From positions 1 to 16,892 of the forward strand of contig JBDTQR010000090.1 of assembly GCA_039932095.1 (NCBI GenBank): 16,892 nucleotides of DNA. The letters are read 5' to 3'. Source of the DNA: Stagnihabitans sp039932095. Lineage in GTDB: Bacteria; Pseudomonadota; Alphaproteobacteria; Rhodobacterales; Rhodobacteraceae. Numbering within the stretch: position 1 is the first letter of the stretch; the number at the start of each line of letters is the position of its first letter. The notes beneath the pieces were generated by a model. It made no database searches, had not been told where the DNA came from, and worked only from the letters and a program-made list of their open reading frames with translations. Shown here one piece after another: positions 1 to 7,509 of the stretch. Made by a program: the position numbers and the translations under genes.

Positions 1-1350
1 GCCGCCAAATGGGGCCTCGGCGGTGGCCAGCAGGGTCTCGTTGATGCCGACCATTCCCGCTTCCAGTGCCTCGGCCGTGCGGGCGGCAAGGGCAGCGTTT
101 TCGGTCATCACATAGGCGGCAAGGCCAAATTCGGTGGCATTGGCGCGCGCGATCACATCGTCGAAATCGTCCCACCCAGCGATCGGGGCGACAGGGGCGA
201 AGGGCTCTTCGCGCATGATGCGGGCGTCGTCGGGCACGCCGCTCAGCACGGTCGGCTGCAGGAAATGGCCGTGGTTCAACTGCGCAGGCCGTGCGCCGCC
301 TGCCAAAAGACGCGCGCCTTTGGCGCAGGCATCTTCGATCATCGCCAGCGCGGTTTCCACGGCGCGGGCGCGGATCATCGGGCCCATGGTGGTGGCGGGG
401 TCCAACCCATCGCCCAGCCTGATGCCCAGAGCCACCTCGGCAAAAGCAGCCTCGAACGCCGGCAAGATGGCGCGGTGAACGTAGAACCGCGAGGGCGAGA
501 TGCACACCTGCCCGCAGTTGCGAAACTTGGTGCCTGCAAGCTTGCGCGCGGCGGCGACAGGGTCGGTGTCGGGGTGCACGATGACCGGCGCATGACCGCC
601 CAACTCCATCGTGACCTTTTTGATGTCATCGGCGGCGATTCGCAGCACCTGACGGCCCACCGCCACCGATCCGGTCAGCGAGACCTTGCGGATCACCGGA
701 GCGCGGATCAGCCGCTCGACCATTGGCACGGCGGGGCCGGTCAGGATCGACAGCACGCCTGCGGGCAGACCGGCAGCCATCAGCGCCTCGCCAAGGGCAA
801 AGCAACTGCCCGGCGCCTCCGAGGCCGGGCGGGCGATGATGCTGCATCCGGCGGCAAGTGCTGCGGCGATCTTGCGGGCGGGCAGCAGCATGGGAAAGTT
901 CCAGGCCGACAGGGCAAGGCAAGGGCCGACGGGCTGGTAGTTCACCGTCAGCCGCTCATGTGGATTGCGGCCGGGAATGGTCTGGCCATAGATGCGTTTG
1001 GCCTCTTCGCCTTGCCATTCGAACTGATCCGCCGACGCCATCACCTCGGCCCGCGATTCGGCCAGGGGTTTGCCGGTTTCCGTCGACATGACCCGCGCAA
1101 ACGCATCTGCATGGCTTCGCAAATGATCTGCCGCGCGGCGCAGCGTGGCGGCGCGGTCCCAGGCCGGGGTGGCGGCCCAGGGCGCAAAGGCAAGGCCGGC
1201 GGCGGCAAGGGCCGCGTCCTGATCGGCCTCGGTTGCAACCGGGATGGTGCCAATGGCCGCCTCGGTCACCGGACTGAACACCGGCATTACCCCGCCGTCA
1301 GAGGCAGCCGCCCAGCCGCCGTGCAGCAACAATCCTTGCTTAGAATACAT
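1..1350 (-). CDS. Aldehyde dehydrogenase, NAD(P)-dependent, succinate-semialdehyde dehydrogenase-like (3' end outside window)
   Basis: This enzyme oxidises an aldehyde to a carboxylate with NAD(P)+. The 450 codons present cover most of a family normally about 480 residues long; the last 30 or so lie beyond base 1. Visible motifs are AWNFP near residue 149, a GSVAVG cofactor loop near 227, MELGG with the general-base Glu at about 249, and FRNCGQVC with the nucleophilic Cys at about 283. The motif EEPFAP follows near 381. The sequence style is closest to the succinate-semialdehyde/glycolaldehyde group, but substrate cannot be read from it. The start ATG at 1350 has GGAG seven bases upstream and lies 11 bases after the stop of the IolD-like gene, so it is the last gene seen in that operon. 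One oddity is that the Lys of the usual KP(A/S) cofactor motif is Arg (about residue 174). By context it probably oxidises an aldehyde formed downstream of the IolD-like step. Confidence 0.93.
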   Translation of the reverse strand, partial: MYSKQGLLLHGGWAAASDGGVMPVFSPVTEAAIGTIPVATEADQDAALAAAGLAFAPWAATPAWDRAATLRRAADHLRSHADAFARVMSTETGKPLAESRAEVMASADQFEWQGEEAKRIYGQTIPGRNPHERLTVNYQPVGPCLALSAWNFPMLLPARKIAAALAAGCSIIARPASEAPGSCFALGEALMAAGLPAGVLSILTGPAVPMVERLIRAPVIRKVSLTGSVAVGRQVLRIAADDIKKVTMELGGHAPVIVHPDTDPVAAARKLAGTKFRNCGQVCISPSRFYVHRAILPAFEAAFAEVALGIRLGDGLDPATTMGPMIRARAVETALAMIEDACAKGARLLAGGARPAQLNHGHFLQPTVLSGVPDDARIMREEPFAPVAPIAGWDDFDDVIARANATEFGLAAYVMTENAALAARTAEALEAGMVGINETLLATAEAPFGG

Positions 1351-1361
1351 GGCCGTCTCCG

Positions 1362-3254
1362 TCAGATCAAAGTTGCGGCATATCTGGCTTGAACTTCATC
1401 GCACCAGTTGCCGACGTTCCAGCTACCATAAGACCCCATGCCGCCCACCGCCTCCGGGCCAAAATAGACCGGCACATGGATCAGGCTCAGTCCCGGATGG
1501 GCATGGGCGCGGATCAGCGCGGCGGACAGTTCGGCGGGCGAGGCACCGCCGTGAAAGGCTGCAACACCTGTGACCGCCTGCGCCATGGCGACATAGTCCA
1601 CCGCCACCGCATCATTGGTGCGCCAGTTGACGCCATATTGCGCCTCCTGCAGGCTTGAAATCGCTGCCATGCGGCGGTTGTCGAACAGCAAGATGGTGCC
1701 ATGCACCCCATGCGCCACCCCATCGATCAGCACCTGCGGGTTCATCATGAACGATCCATCGCCGGTAAAGGCCACGCCATAACGCCCCTTTTCGGCCAAA
1801 GGCTGCGCCAGCAAAGCAGAAACGGCAAAGCCCATATAAGAAGCGCCGCATTCGGTAAAGGTCTGAAAGGGGGCGTCGTCGGTGATAATCTGAAAGCCAT
1901 TGGCCTGCACATCGCCTGCGTCAAAAAACTTCAATGCGCCAAGGGTTTGGCAGGTGGCAGCGGCGGCGGCAATCGCTTGGGGTTGGGTCATCACCGTCAC
2001 CTGCCAAACCGGGTCGGCCACGGCAGGCCCTTGGGTCCGTCCAGCACGGAAGGCGAGCCATTCGGCCTTTTTTGCCTGTGCCGCGCGTAGCCACGCGGCC
2101 TTGCCAGCTGCTTTGGGCAGACTATTCAGCGCCAGGGCAAGCCTGTCGGCCACCACCGCGGCATCGCCGGGAAGCGCGAGCGTGGCGTTATAATGCTGCA
2201 CATCGACCGGATCAGCGTTCAGGTTGATAACCTGGCGCACCTTAGGCCAGCCAGTGCCCGAACAATCCGCCTGACAGACGGCGCGACTGCCGATCACCAC
2301 CAAAAGCTCGGCCTCGTCCATCGCCCAATTGCCCGAGATCGAGCCTTTGGAGCCGCCGACATGCAGGTTTTGCGGATGCGCGTCAGGCAATACCCCCACT
2401 GATCCGGGCGACAGAACCACCGCCGCACCCGCTGCTTCGGCCAGACACTGCACCGCATGGGACGCGTGGCGCGCGCCGCCCCCGGCCTTGATGGCGACGC
2501 GGTCTGCTGACGCAATCGCCGCCGCCGCCTCGGTCAGGGTTTGGTCGCTGGCGGGGGCCATCGCCGGAAATGCCGGCCGCACCGGCAGCGCATCCAGCCG
2601 CAGCGTGACCGGCGCGGATTGGGTGTTCAACGGCATGTTCATGAAAAACGGAGCCGGGCGCCAGGGATGAAACACGCAGGACACCCCCTTGCGCAACCCG
2701 TCGCGCAGCCCGCCGGGACTGTGGAGCGTATAGGATGCCCCCATCAGCGCCGTGATCTGGCCAAACAGCCCCTGCACCGGTTTCGGCACTTGCTGCATGT
2801 TGTAGCCTTCGCCGTGGGTCGTCTCGTCGCCGTAAAGGTGATAGACGCCGACGCTGTTCGAACTGGCCGCCAGCGATGCCGCCATCGCCTGCAACGCGCC
2901 CGGCCCGATTGAGGTGACAACCGCCGCCACTTCGCCATAGACCCAGGACAGGGCGGTGGCGGCATGGGCCATTTCCACTTCGTTGCGGTATTGCCAGCAC
3001 TGCACGAGACCGGCGCTTGCGTAAACGCGCAACGCTTCGGCAAGGGCGGTCGATCCATGACCAAAAATGGCCAGATACTTCGTGACCCCCTGGCGCATCA
3101 GGCCCAGCAGCAAAGCCTCGACCAGCGGCAATGTGACGGTCTCCGCGCCTTCGCCCGCGTCAATCAGCGCCGCCAGGCCGCCAAGCCCGGCAATATGGTG
3201 CGCGCGGGCCTGAACAGACTTAAGATCGGCAAATCGTGTGACAGGCGCGGTCAT
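1362..3254 (-). CDS. ThDP-dependent IolD-like acylhydrolase (trihydroxycyclohexane-1,2-dione hydrolase family)
   Basis: This 630-residue protein belongs to the acetolactate synthase/IolD superfamily of thiamine diphosphate enzymes. IolD (about 637 residues in Bacillus) hydrolyses a cyclic 1,2-dione to 5-deoxyglucuronate in myo-inositol breakdown. Visible features are FGHG at 64-67, the catalytic-type Glu in RNEVEMAHAA (Glu92), TSIGPGA at 114-120, a central Rossmann-like domain, ECGASYMGF at 468-476, and the ThDP/Mg motif from GDG (498-500) to FDN (524-526). The C-terminal SYGSWNVG resembles the IolD tail. Length and these blocks favour IolD over IlvB, but the segment at 138-165 differs from Bacillus IolD as I recall it, so the exact substrate is uncertain. 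AAGGAGA precedes the ATG and overlaps the stop of the upstream dehydrogenase gene, indicating tight operon coupling. A related cyclic diketone rather than the inositol intermediate is possible. Confidence 0.85.
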   Translation of the reverse strand: MTAPVTRFADLKSVQARAHHIAGLGGLAALIDAGEGAETVTLPLVEALLLGLMRQGVTKYLAIFGHGSTALAEALRVYASAGLVQCWQYRNEVEMAHAATALSWVYGEVAAVVTSIGPGALQAMAASLAASSNSVGVYHLYGDETTHGEGYNMQQVPKPVQGLFGQITALMGASYTLHSPGGLRDGLRKGVSCVFHPWRPAPFFMNMPLNTQSAPVTLRLDALPVRPAFPAMAPASDQTLTEAAAAIASADRVAIKAGGGARHASHAVQCLAEAAGAAVVLSPGSVGVLPDAHPQNLHVGGSKGSISGNWAMDEAELLVVIGSRAVCQADCSGTGWPKVRQVINLNADPVDVQHYNATLALPGDAAVVADRLALALNSLPKAAGKAAWLRAAQAKKAEWLAFRAGRTQGPAVADPVWQVTVMTQPQAIAAAAATCQTLGALKFFDAGDVQANGFQIITDDAPFQTFTECGASYMGFAVSALLAQPLAEKGRYGVAFTGDGSFMMNPQVLIDGVAHGVHGTILLFDNRRMAAISSLQEAQYGVNWRTNDAVAVDYVAMAQAVTGVAAFHGGASPAELSAALIRAHAHPGLSLIHVPVYFGPEAVGGMGSYGSWNVGNWCDEVQARYAATLI

Positions 3255-3268
3255 CGTTGCGTTTCTCC

Positions 3269-4339
3269 TTAACCGCCAAGCTGTATTGTGCGGCCTTCGC
3301 GGGCCGATTGTTCTGCCGCCAACGCAAAGCGCAGGACCTGCCGACCTTCAGAGGCGGTCAGCACCGGGGCGCCGCCGGTCTTCAGCGCATTGATGTAGTG
3401 ACGGGTGGACTGGATGAAGCTGTGCTCCCATCCGGTTGGCACGTCATAGGTGGTCAGCTGGCCATCGCGATACAGGGTGACAGGCGGCGTTGTTCCCAAT
3501 CGCCCATGACCGCCGTTGATGAAGATCACGCCAGAGGTGCCGGTGATCTCTACCCGGTCATCCTGGGCGTAATGCTGGGTCGCAAGCTCCATCTCCGGCG
3601 AATAGACGATTTCCAGATTGCCGACGCGGTTGCCCGGAAAACGGAAAGAGACCATGGATTGTGCGTCAAACCGAAAGCCGCCCGGCCCTTCGCAATCACC
3701 GATAAAAGCGTGCACTTCAGAGGGGTTGCCCATGAAATGCCAGGCAAGTGCGAATTTGTGATGCCCATCGTCGAACACCAGTGGGCCGCCGCCTGCATGC
3801 CCCTTTTCCTGCCGCCAGGCATTTGCCGCTGCCGGAACCTCCCAGGCGGTGGCGCTGCGGGCGGGGTTTGATTTGATGCGGATCGACAGCGGCGTGCCAA
3901 TCGCGCCTGCGTCGATCAGAGCCCGCGCTTTCAGCACCGGCGGATAGAAGATGAAGTTCTCGAATATCTTGACCGGGCGGTCATAGGCCTCGGCCGCAGC
4001 GACAAGTTGGTCGGCCTCGGCCAGATCAAGGCACATCGGTTTTTGCAGACTGATGATCTTGCCCGCCGCCATCGCCTTGAGCGCGACCGGCAGATGCAGG
4101 TGATGCGGCAGCAGGATTTCCACCAGATCAATGTCAGGCCGCGCCAGAAAGGCGTCAAGGTCAGCCTCGACTGCCACATCGGGGATACCCCAGGCCCGCG
4201 CCTTTTCCTGCGCTTGCGCGGTGTTGCGATCACAAAGTGCCACGATGCGGGCATCGGGGTTTTGCAGATATTCGATGGCGTGCAGGTCAGAGATGCGACC
4301 GGTGCCGATCAGCCCGACCCGCAAGGGCGATGTCATCAT
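3269..4339 (-). CDS. Gfo/Idh/MocA family NAD(P)-dependent oxidoreductase
   Basis: This 356-residue protein has the typical length and two-domain layout of the glucose-fructose oxidoreductase/inositol dehydrogenase family, which oxidises a hydroxyl of a sugar or cyclitol with NAD(P)+. The N-terminal Rossmann fold shows GLIGTGRIS at 9-17 and an acidic end to strand 2 (CDRN). The family EKP motif appears as QKP with the catalytic Lys at 100. Asp190 and His194 in FDDGHHKF match the remaining catalytic residues known from inositol dehydrogenases. No signal peptide is present, so it acts in the cytoplasm. The ATG at 4339 overlaps the IclR stop as ATGA, with AGGA upstream; a second ATG immediately follows at 4336. 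It sits directly before the IolD-like gene, which suggests that it makes the ketone precursor for that enzyme, although myo-inositol itself is not proven. Confidence 0.93.
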   Translation of the reverse strand: MMTSPLRVGLIGTGRISDLHAIEYLQNPDARIVALCDRNTAQAQEKARAWGIPDVAVEADLDAFLARPDIDLVEILLPHHLHLPVALKAMAAGKIISLQKPMCLDLAEADQLVAAAEAYDRPVKIFENFIFYPPVLKARALIDAGAIGTPLSIRIKSNPARSATAWEVPAAANAWRQEKGHAGGGPLVFDDGHHKFALAWHFMGNPSEVHAFIGDCEGPGGFRFDAQSMVSFRFPGNRVGNLEIVYSPEMELATQHYAQDDRVEITGTSGVIFINGGHGRLGTTPPVTLYRDGQLTTYDVPTGWEHSFIQSTRHYINALKTGGAPVLTASEGRQVLRFALAAEQSAREGRTIQLGG

Positions 4340-5079
4340 TCGGAAGTGTCCTTTCCTGATCCGCCCTGTCCGGCGGCGGCCACGGTGCGGCCAAGTTCAT
4401 GCAGGCGGGCGCCGGTGACCCGAACCGAAGGGCCGGAAACGCCGATTGCGGCAATCATCGCGCCCGCATCATCATAGATCGGTCGCGCCACGCAGCGGAT
4501 GCCGGGTGCGAATTCCTCGTCGTCGATGGAATAGCCCCGGCCCCTCGTCCGCTCGATTTCCTCAAGCAAGGCCCGCCTTGTGGTCAGGGTGCGGGGGGTG
4601 AATGCGGGTTGGTTCTCGGGCAGTTGCGCCCGGCCAAAGGCCAGAAACGCCTTGCCCAAGGCCGTGCAATGCAGGGGCGACAAGGCGCCAATCGGATGAT
4701 CCACCTTGAGCGGCAAAACCGAGTCTACCTTGTCGATGTACCAGACCTTTGGCCCCACCAGCACTGCCATATGCGCACATTCGCCGGTTTCGGCCACCAG
4801 CGATTCCAGGGTGCCGCGCCAGGCTTCCTTGACCGCGACGATCTCTTCCAGCGTATGTTCCGACCGCGCGTTGCCAGCCAGCTTGCCACTGGCCATATAG
4901 CGGCGGCTGTCGTCCTGAACGGCGTAGTTCATCGCCACCAGCGTCTTGAGCAGATGTGCGGCGTTGGATTTGTCGATCCCCAGCGCCTCGGCCACATCGG
5001 TCAGGCGCACCGGCCCGAGTTGGGCCGCCATATAGTCCAGCGTTTCAAGGCCACGGGACAGGGACTGAAGAAGGCGCAT
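4336..5079 (-). CDS. IclR family transcriptional regulator
   Basis: This is an IclR-type regulator with an N-terminal winged helix-turn-helix (VRLTDVAEALGIDKSNAAHLLKTL spans roughly residues 22-45) and a C-terminal effector domain. The latter contains the family blocks HPIGALSPLHCTALGKAFLA and GYSIDDEE...GIRCVARPI. I place the start at 5079, giving 247 residues, a usual family length. GGAG lies eight bases before this ATG, and the long palindrome at 5111-5145 then falls in the leader rather than in codons. An in-frame ATG at 5139, with GAGGAA upstream, would give 267 residues and is the main alternative. The frame stays open to 5298 but would then overlap the divergent binding-protein start. 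It is the first gene of the catabolic operon and is translationally coupled to the dehydrogenase. It probably controls that operon and the divergent transporter in response to a pathway metabolite (inference). Confidence 0.9.
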   Translation of the reverse strand: MRLLQSLSRGLETLDYMAAQLGPVRLTDVAEALGIDKSNAAHLLKTLVAMNYAVQDDSRRYMASGKLAGNARSEHTLEEIVAVKEAWRGTLESLVAETGECAHMAVLVGPKVWYIDKVDSVLPLKVDHPIGALSPLHCTALGKAFLAFGRAQLPENQPAFTPRTLTTRRALLEEIERTRGRGYSIDDEEFAPGIRCVARPIYDDAGAMIAAIGVSGPSVRVTGARLHELGRTVAAAGQGGSGKDTSE

Positions 5080-5110
5080 GCGAGAGGCTCCAGGGTTTGG
5101 GGTCTGTGTT

Positions 5111-5145
5111 TGCGCTATGTTAAACCGATAGTTTGACATAGCGCA
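5111..5145. promoter_or_regulatory. 35-bp near-perfect palindrome, candidate IclR operator
   Basis: The arms TGCGCTATGTTAAAC (5111-5125) and GTTTGACATAGCGCA (5131-5145) are reverse complements at 14 of 15 positions around a CGATA centre. It lies in the divergent gap just upstream of the chosen iclR start. On the plus strand its right arm contains a consensus TTGACA (5133-5138). On the minus strand it contains TTGCGC and TTAACA at 17-base spacing, so it could overlap the regulator's own promoter. IclR proteins bind palindromes of this kind, which supports autoregulation. Binding by this protein is inference. Confidence 0.6.
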
Positions 5146-5214
5146 ACTTTCCTCTTGCATATGCGGATGCCTCCCACAAATTGCGCATTCTGGCGCGATA
5201 TGCAACACTTTTTG

Positions 5215-5243
5215 TTGACATGTCGGCAAATGGCGGCGATGAA
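5215..5243 (+). promoter_or_regulatory. Possible sigma-70-type promoter for the CUT1 transporter operon
   Basis: A consensus -35 TTGACA at 5215-5220 is followed after 17 bases by GATGAA (5238-5243), only a half match to the -10 consensus. Transcription from here would give a leader of about 45 bases before the binding-protein ATG. The -35 overlaps the small palindrome GACATGTC. The weak -10 would fit an activated or regulated promoter, but this is a tentative call. Another TTGACA at 5133-5138 has no better -10 downstream. Confidence 0.3.
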
Positions 5244-5296
5244 AATCAAGACGGCGGAATAAAGTGCCGCATATGTAAACTTCTAGGGAGGAAGAC

Positions 5297-6568
5297 ATGA
5301 AACAGATCAGCCGGCGTGGTGTGCTTCTTGGGACATTGGCGATCCCGATGCTGAGTATCGGCCGAGCGGCCTGGGCCGATGGCGGCGAGGTGACGATCAG
5401 CCACTATTTCACCGGCGAATTGGGCCTAAAGGCGTTCAACGAACAGATGGCCAAGTTCACTGCCGCCACCGGCATCGCCATGAAGGACAGCCCGGTTGGC
5501 CACGAGGATTTCAAAACCGATATTCTGGTGCGCGCGGCGGGCAACAGCCTGCCGGATGTGTTCAGCTATTGGGCTGGCGCGCGGGTGCAGTTCATCGTCA
5601 ACTCCAACGCGCTGCATCCAATTGACGCCATGTGGGCGGCAAACGGGCTGGACGCGGTGATTGCCAAACCCGTGGCCGATAGCGCCACGCTTTATAACGG
5701 TGCGCGCTATCTTGTGCCGATGAACTATCACTATGCCGGCATGTTCTATAACGTCAAAGTGCTGGCCGATGCCGGCATGACCGCACCGCCCGCCACCTGG
5801 GCCGATTTCCTGGCGCTGTGCGATACCCTGAAGGGCAAGGGCGTGGCACCGATTGCGCTGGGGTCCAAGAACCGCTGGCCGGCGCAGTTCTGGTTCGACT
5901 ATCTGCTGTTGCGCACCGCTGGGCCGGACTATCGCGCCAAGCTGATGGCGGGCGAGGCCAAGTATACCGATCCCGAAGTCGCAGCGGCGCTGACCATGTG
6001 GAAAGAGCTGTTCGACAAGGGCTATTTCGTTGAAAACGCCAACGCCGACGACTGGACCGATTCCGCCGACAAGGTGGCGCGCGGCGAGGCGGCGATGACG
6101 CTGATGGGCACTTGGATCACCGGCTATTGGAACGGCAACGGGCTGGTTCCGGGGCAAGACTATGATTTCTTTGCCTTCCCGAAGATCGCCGATGGCGTGC
6201 CGAACGCGGCTGTCGGCCCCGTCGACGGGCTGGTGATCGCCTCCAATGCCGCCAATGTCGACGGCGCCGAAAAGTTCCTGGCCTTCATGGTTTCGGATGC
6301 TGGGGTGCAGGCAGCTTGGGCGAATGCACAGGGTGCTTTGTCGGCCAACGTCAATGTTGATCCCGCAAGCTATAACGTCGTCATGCAGAAAGCCGCTGCC
6401 ACCGTGGCCGCGGCCGAGGCCTTTGCCTTCAATTATGACCTGGCGACCCCGCCGCCGGTGGCCGAGGTGGGTCTGTCGATGTTCACCCGATTCATCGACG
6501 ATCCGTCGCAGGCCGAGGCCATTCTGGCACAGGTTGCCATCGACGCTGAAGCGGCGTTCAAAGAGTAA
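5297..6568 (+). CDS. CUT1-type ABC transporter sugar-binding protein, Tat signal
   Basis: This 423-residue extracellular solute-binding protein (family 1) captures a sugar or polyol in the periplasm for the permeases encoded next to it. The N-terminus reads SRRGVLLG from residue 5, a twin-arginine signal followed by a hydrophobic stretch and an AWA-D cleavage site near residue 27. This implies folding in the cytoplasm before Tat export. The mature part shows the family pattern of an N-terminal TISHYFTGE strand, TWADFLALCDTLKGKG near 165 and a late VDGLVIASNAAN segment. GGGAGGA six bases upstream fixes the ATG at 5297. It is the first gene of a four-gene operon diverging from the IclR gene, and a GC-rich hairpin follows its stop. 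The ligand cannot be read from sequence; the neighbouring dehydrogenase and IolD-like genes suggest a polyol or cyclitol-type compound (inference). Confidence 0.94.
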   Translation: MKQISRRGVLLGTLAIPMLSIGRAAWADGGEVTISHYFTGELGLKAFNEQMAKFTAATGIAMKDSPVGHEDFKTDILVRAAGNSLPDVFSYWAGARVQFIVNSNALHPIDAMWAANGLDAVIAKPVADSATLYNGARYLVPMNYHYAGMFYNVKVLADAGMTAPPATWADFLALCDTLKGKGVAPIALGSKNRWPAQFWFDYLLLRTAGPDYRAKLMAGEAKYTDPEVAAALTMWKELFDKGYFVENANADDWTDSADKVARGEAAMTLMGTWITGYWNGNGLVPGQDYDFFAFPKIADGVPNAAVGPVDGLVIASNAANVDGAEKFLAFMVSDAGVQAAWANAQGALSANVNVDPASYNVVMQKAAATVAAAEAFAFNYDLATPPPVAEVGLSMFTRFIDDPSQAEAILAQVAIDAEAAFKE

Positions 6569-6577
6569 TGCGACGAC

Positions 6578-6605
6578 CCGGGCCGCGCCTTTTGGGGCGG
6601 CCCGG
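6578..6605 (+). other. Intercistronic hairpin after the CUT1 binding-protein gene
   Basis: CCGGGCCGC (6578-6586) and GCGGCCCGG (6597-6605) form a perfect 9-bp stem. Two further C-G pairs follow past a G-G mismatch, closing on a TTTT loop. It lies 9 bases after the binding-protein stop and before the first permease. No T-run follows, so it is not a classic terminator. Such hairpins commonly protect the upstream mRNA or attenuate transcription, so that binding protein exceeds permease. Confidence 0.65.
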
Positions 6606-6627
6606 CTTCTGGCCAGATGGGGCATGA

Positions 6628-7509
6628 ATGGAACAGCATAACCGCTTCTGGCGCATGATCCTGCTGGCTGCCCCCTTGGTGGTCTTTGGCCTCTTCGTGA
6701 TCTGGCCGCTGCTCAGCTCGTTCTTTTACGCCTTCACCAATTGGAACGGCTTTGACCCCAACTTTGACTTTGTCGGCTTTGACAATTTCGCCAAGATCGC
6801 CACGGACCGGCTTTTCCTGCAGGCTGCGATCAACACGACGATCTGGATGGCGGCGGCGATCGTGGTGCCGACAACATTGGGCTTGATGCTGGCGCTTTTG
6901 CTGGATGCAAGGGTCATTGGCGCCCGGGTGTTCAAAAGCATCTTTTACCTGCCGATCTGCCTTTCGGCGGTAATCGTCGGTCAGATCTGGACCTGGATCT
7001 ATCAACCAGACTGGGGGCTTTTGAACACGCTCATCAGCCAGATCTCTGCCGAAAAGTTCAAATTCGCGTGGCTTGCCAAGCCCGACACCGCGCTTTGGTC
7101 AGTGATCATCGCCTGGTCCTGGCAGCAAACCGGTCTTTGCATGGTGATCTATCTGGCCGGGCTGACTGCCATTCCGGGCGATCTGCTGGAGGTTTGCGCG
7201 ATTGAAGGCGCCACGCACTGGCAAAGATTTCGCCGGGTGGTCTTGCCGCTATTGGCACCGTCGACGGTGGTCGTGGTGGCTCTGTCTGTCATCAACTCTT
7301 TGAAAGGATTTGACATTCTTTACATTATGACCGGGGGCGGCCCGTTCAACAGTTCCGACACGCTGGCCATGCACATGTATAACGAAAGCTTCAAGAAGTA
7401 TCTGATGGGCTATGGTGCCGCGATTTCGGTGGTTTTGTTCCTGATCGCCATGGCCATCATCGGGCTCTATTTCCGTCAGTTGAAAAAGGTGGACCGGATC
7501 TATGGCTGA
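6628..7509 (+). CDS. CUT1-type ABC transporter permease, MalF/UgpA-like
   Basis: This 293-residue inner-membrane protein forms half of the transmembrane channel of the importer. Six hydrophobic segments are visible, at roughly 8-30, 70-92, 105-125, 157-180, 208-228 and 262-282. Between segments 4 and 5 sits the EAA loop that docks on the ATPase, read here as EVCAIEGATHWQRFRRVVLPLL (about 188-209), with the conserved Gly at 194. The ILYIMTGGGP block near 230-239 is characteristic of the MalF/UgpA group. The ribosome site is weak (GGGG close to the ATG), consistent with reduced expression relative to the binding protein. The stop overlaps the next permease start by eight bases. The family assignment is firm; the substrate is unknown. 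Confidence 0.95.
   Translation: MEQHNRFWRMILLAAPLVVFGLFVIWPLLSSFFYAFTNWNGFDPNFDFVGFDNFAKIATDRLFLQAAINTTIWMAAAIVVPTTLGLMLALLLDARVIGARVFKSIFYLPICLSAVIVGQIWTWIYQPDWGLLNTLISQISAEKFKFAWLAKPDTALWSVIIAWSWQQTGLCMVIYLAGLTAIPGDLLEVCAIEGATHWQRFRRVVLPLLAPSTVVVVALSVINSLKGFDILYIMTGGGPFNSSDTLAMHMYNESFKKYLMGYGAAISVVLFLIAMAIIGLYFRQLKKVDRIYG

Noticed and set aside
1362..3254. Acetolactate synthase (IlvB) as the identity of the ThDP enzyme
   Set aside because: No small regulatory-subunit gene is adjacent, and the FGHG, RNE-MAHAA and C-terminal SYGSWNVG blocks match IolD better. The catabolic operon context also disagrees.
5140..5298. An N-terminal extension of the IclR protein to 5298
   Set aside because: It would overlap the start and ribosome site of the divergent binding-protein gene, has Cys/His-rich composition unlike the family, and would make the protein far longer than usual.
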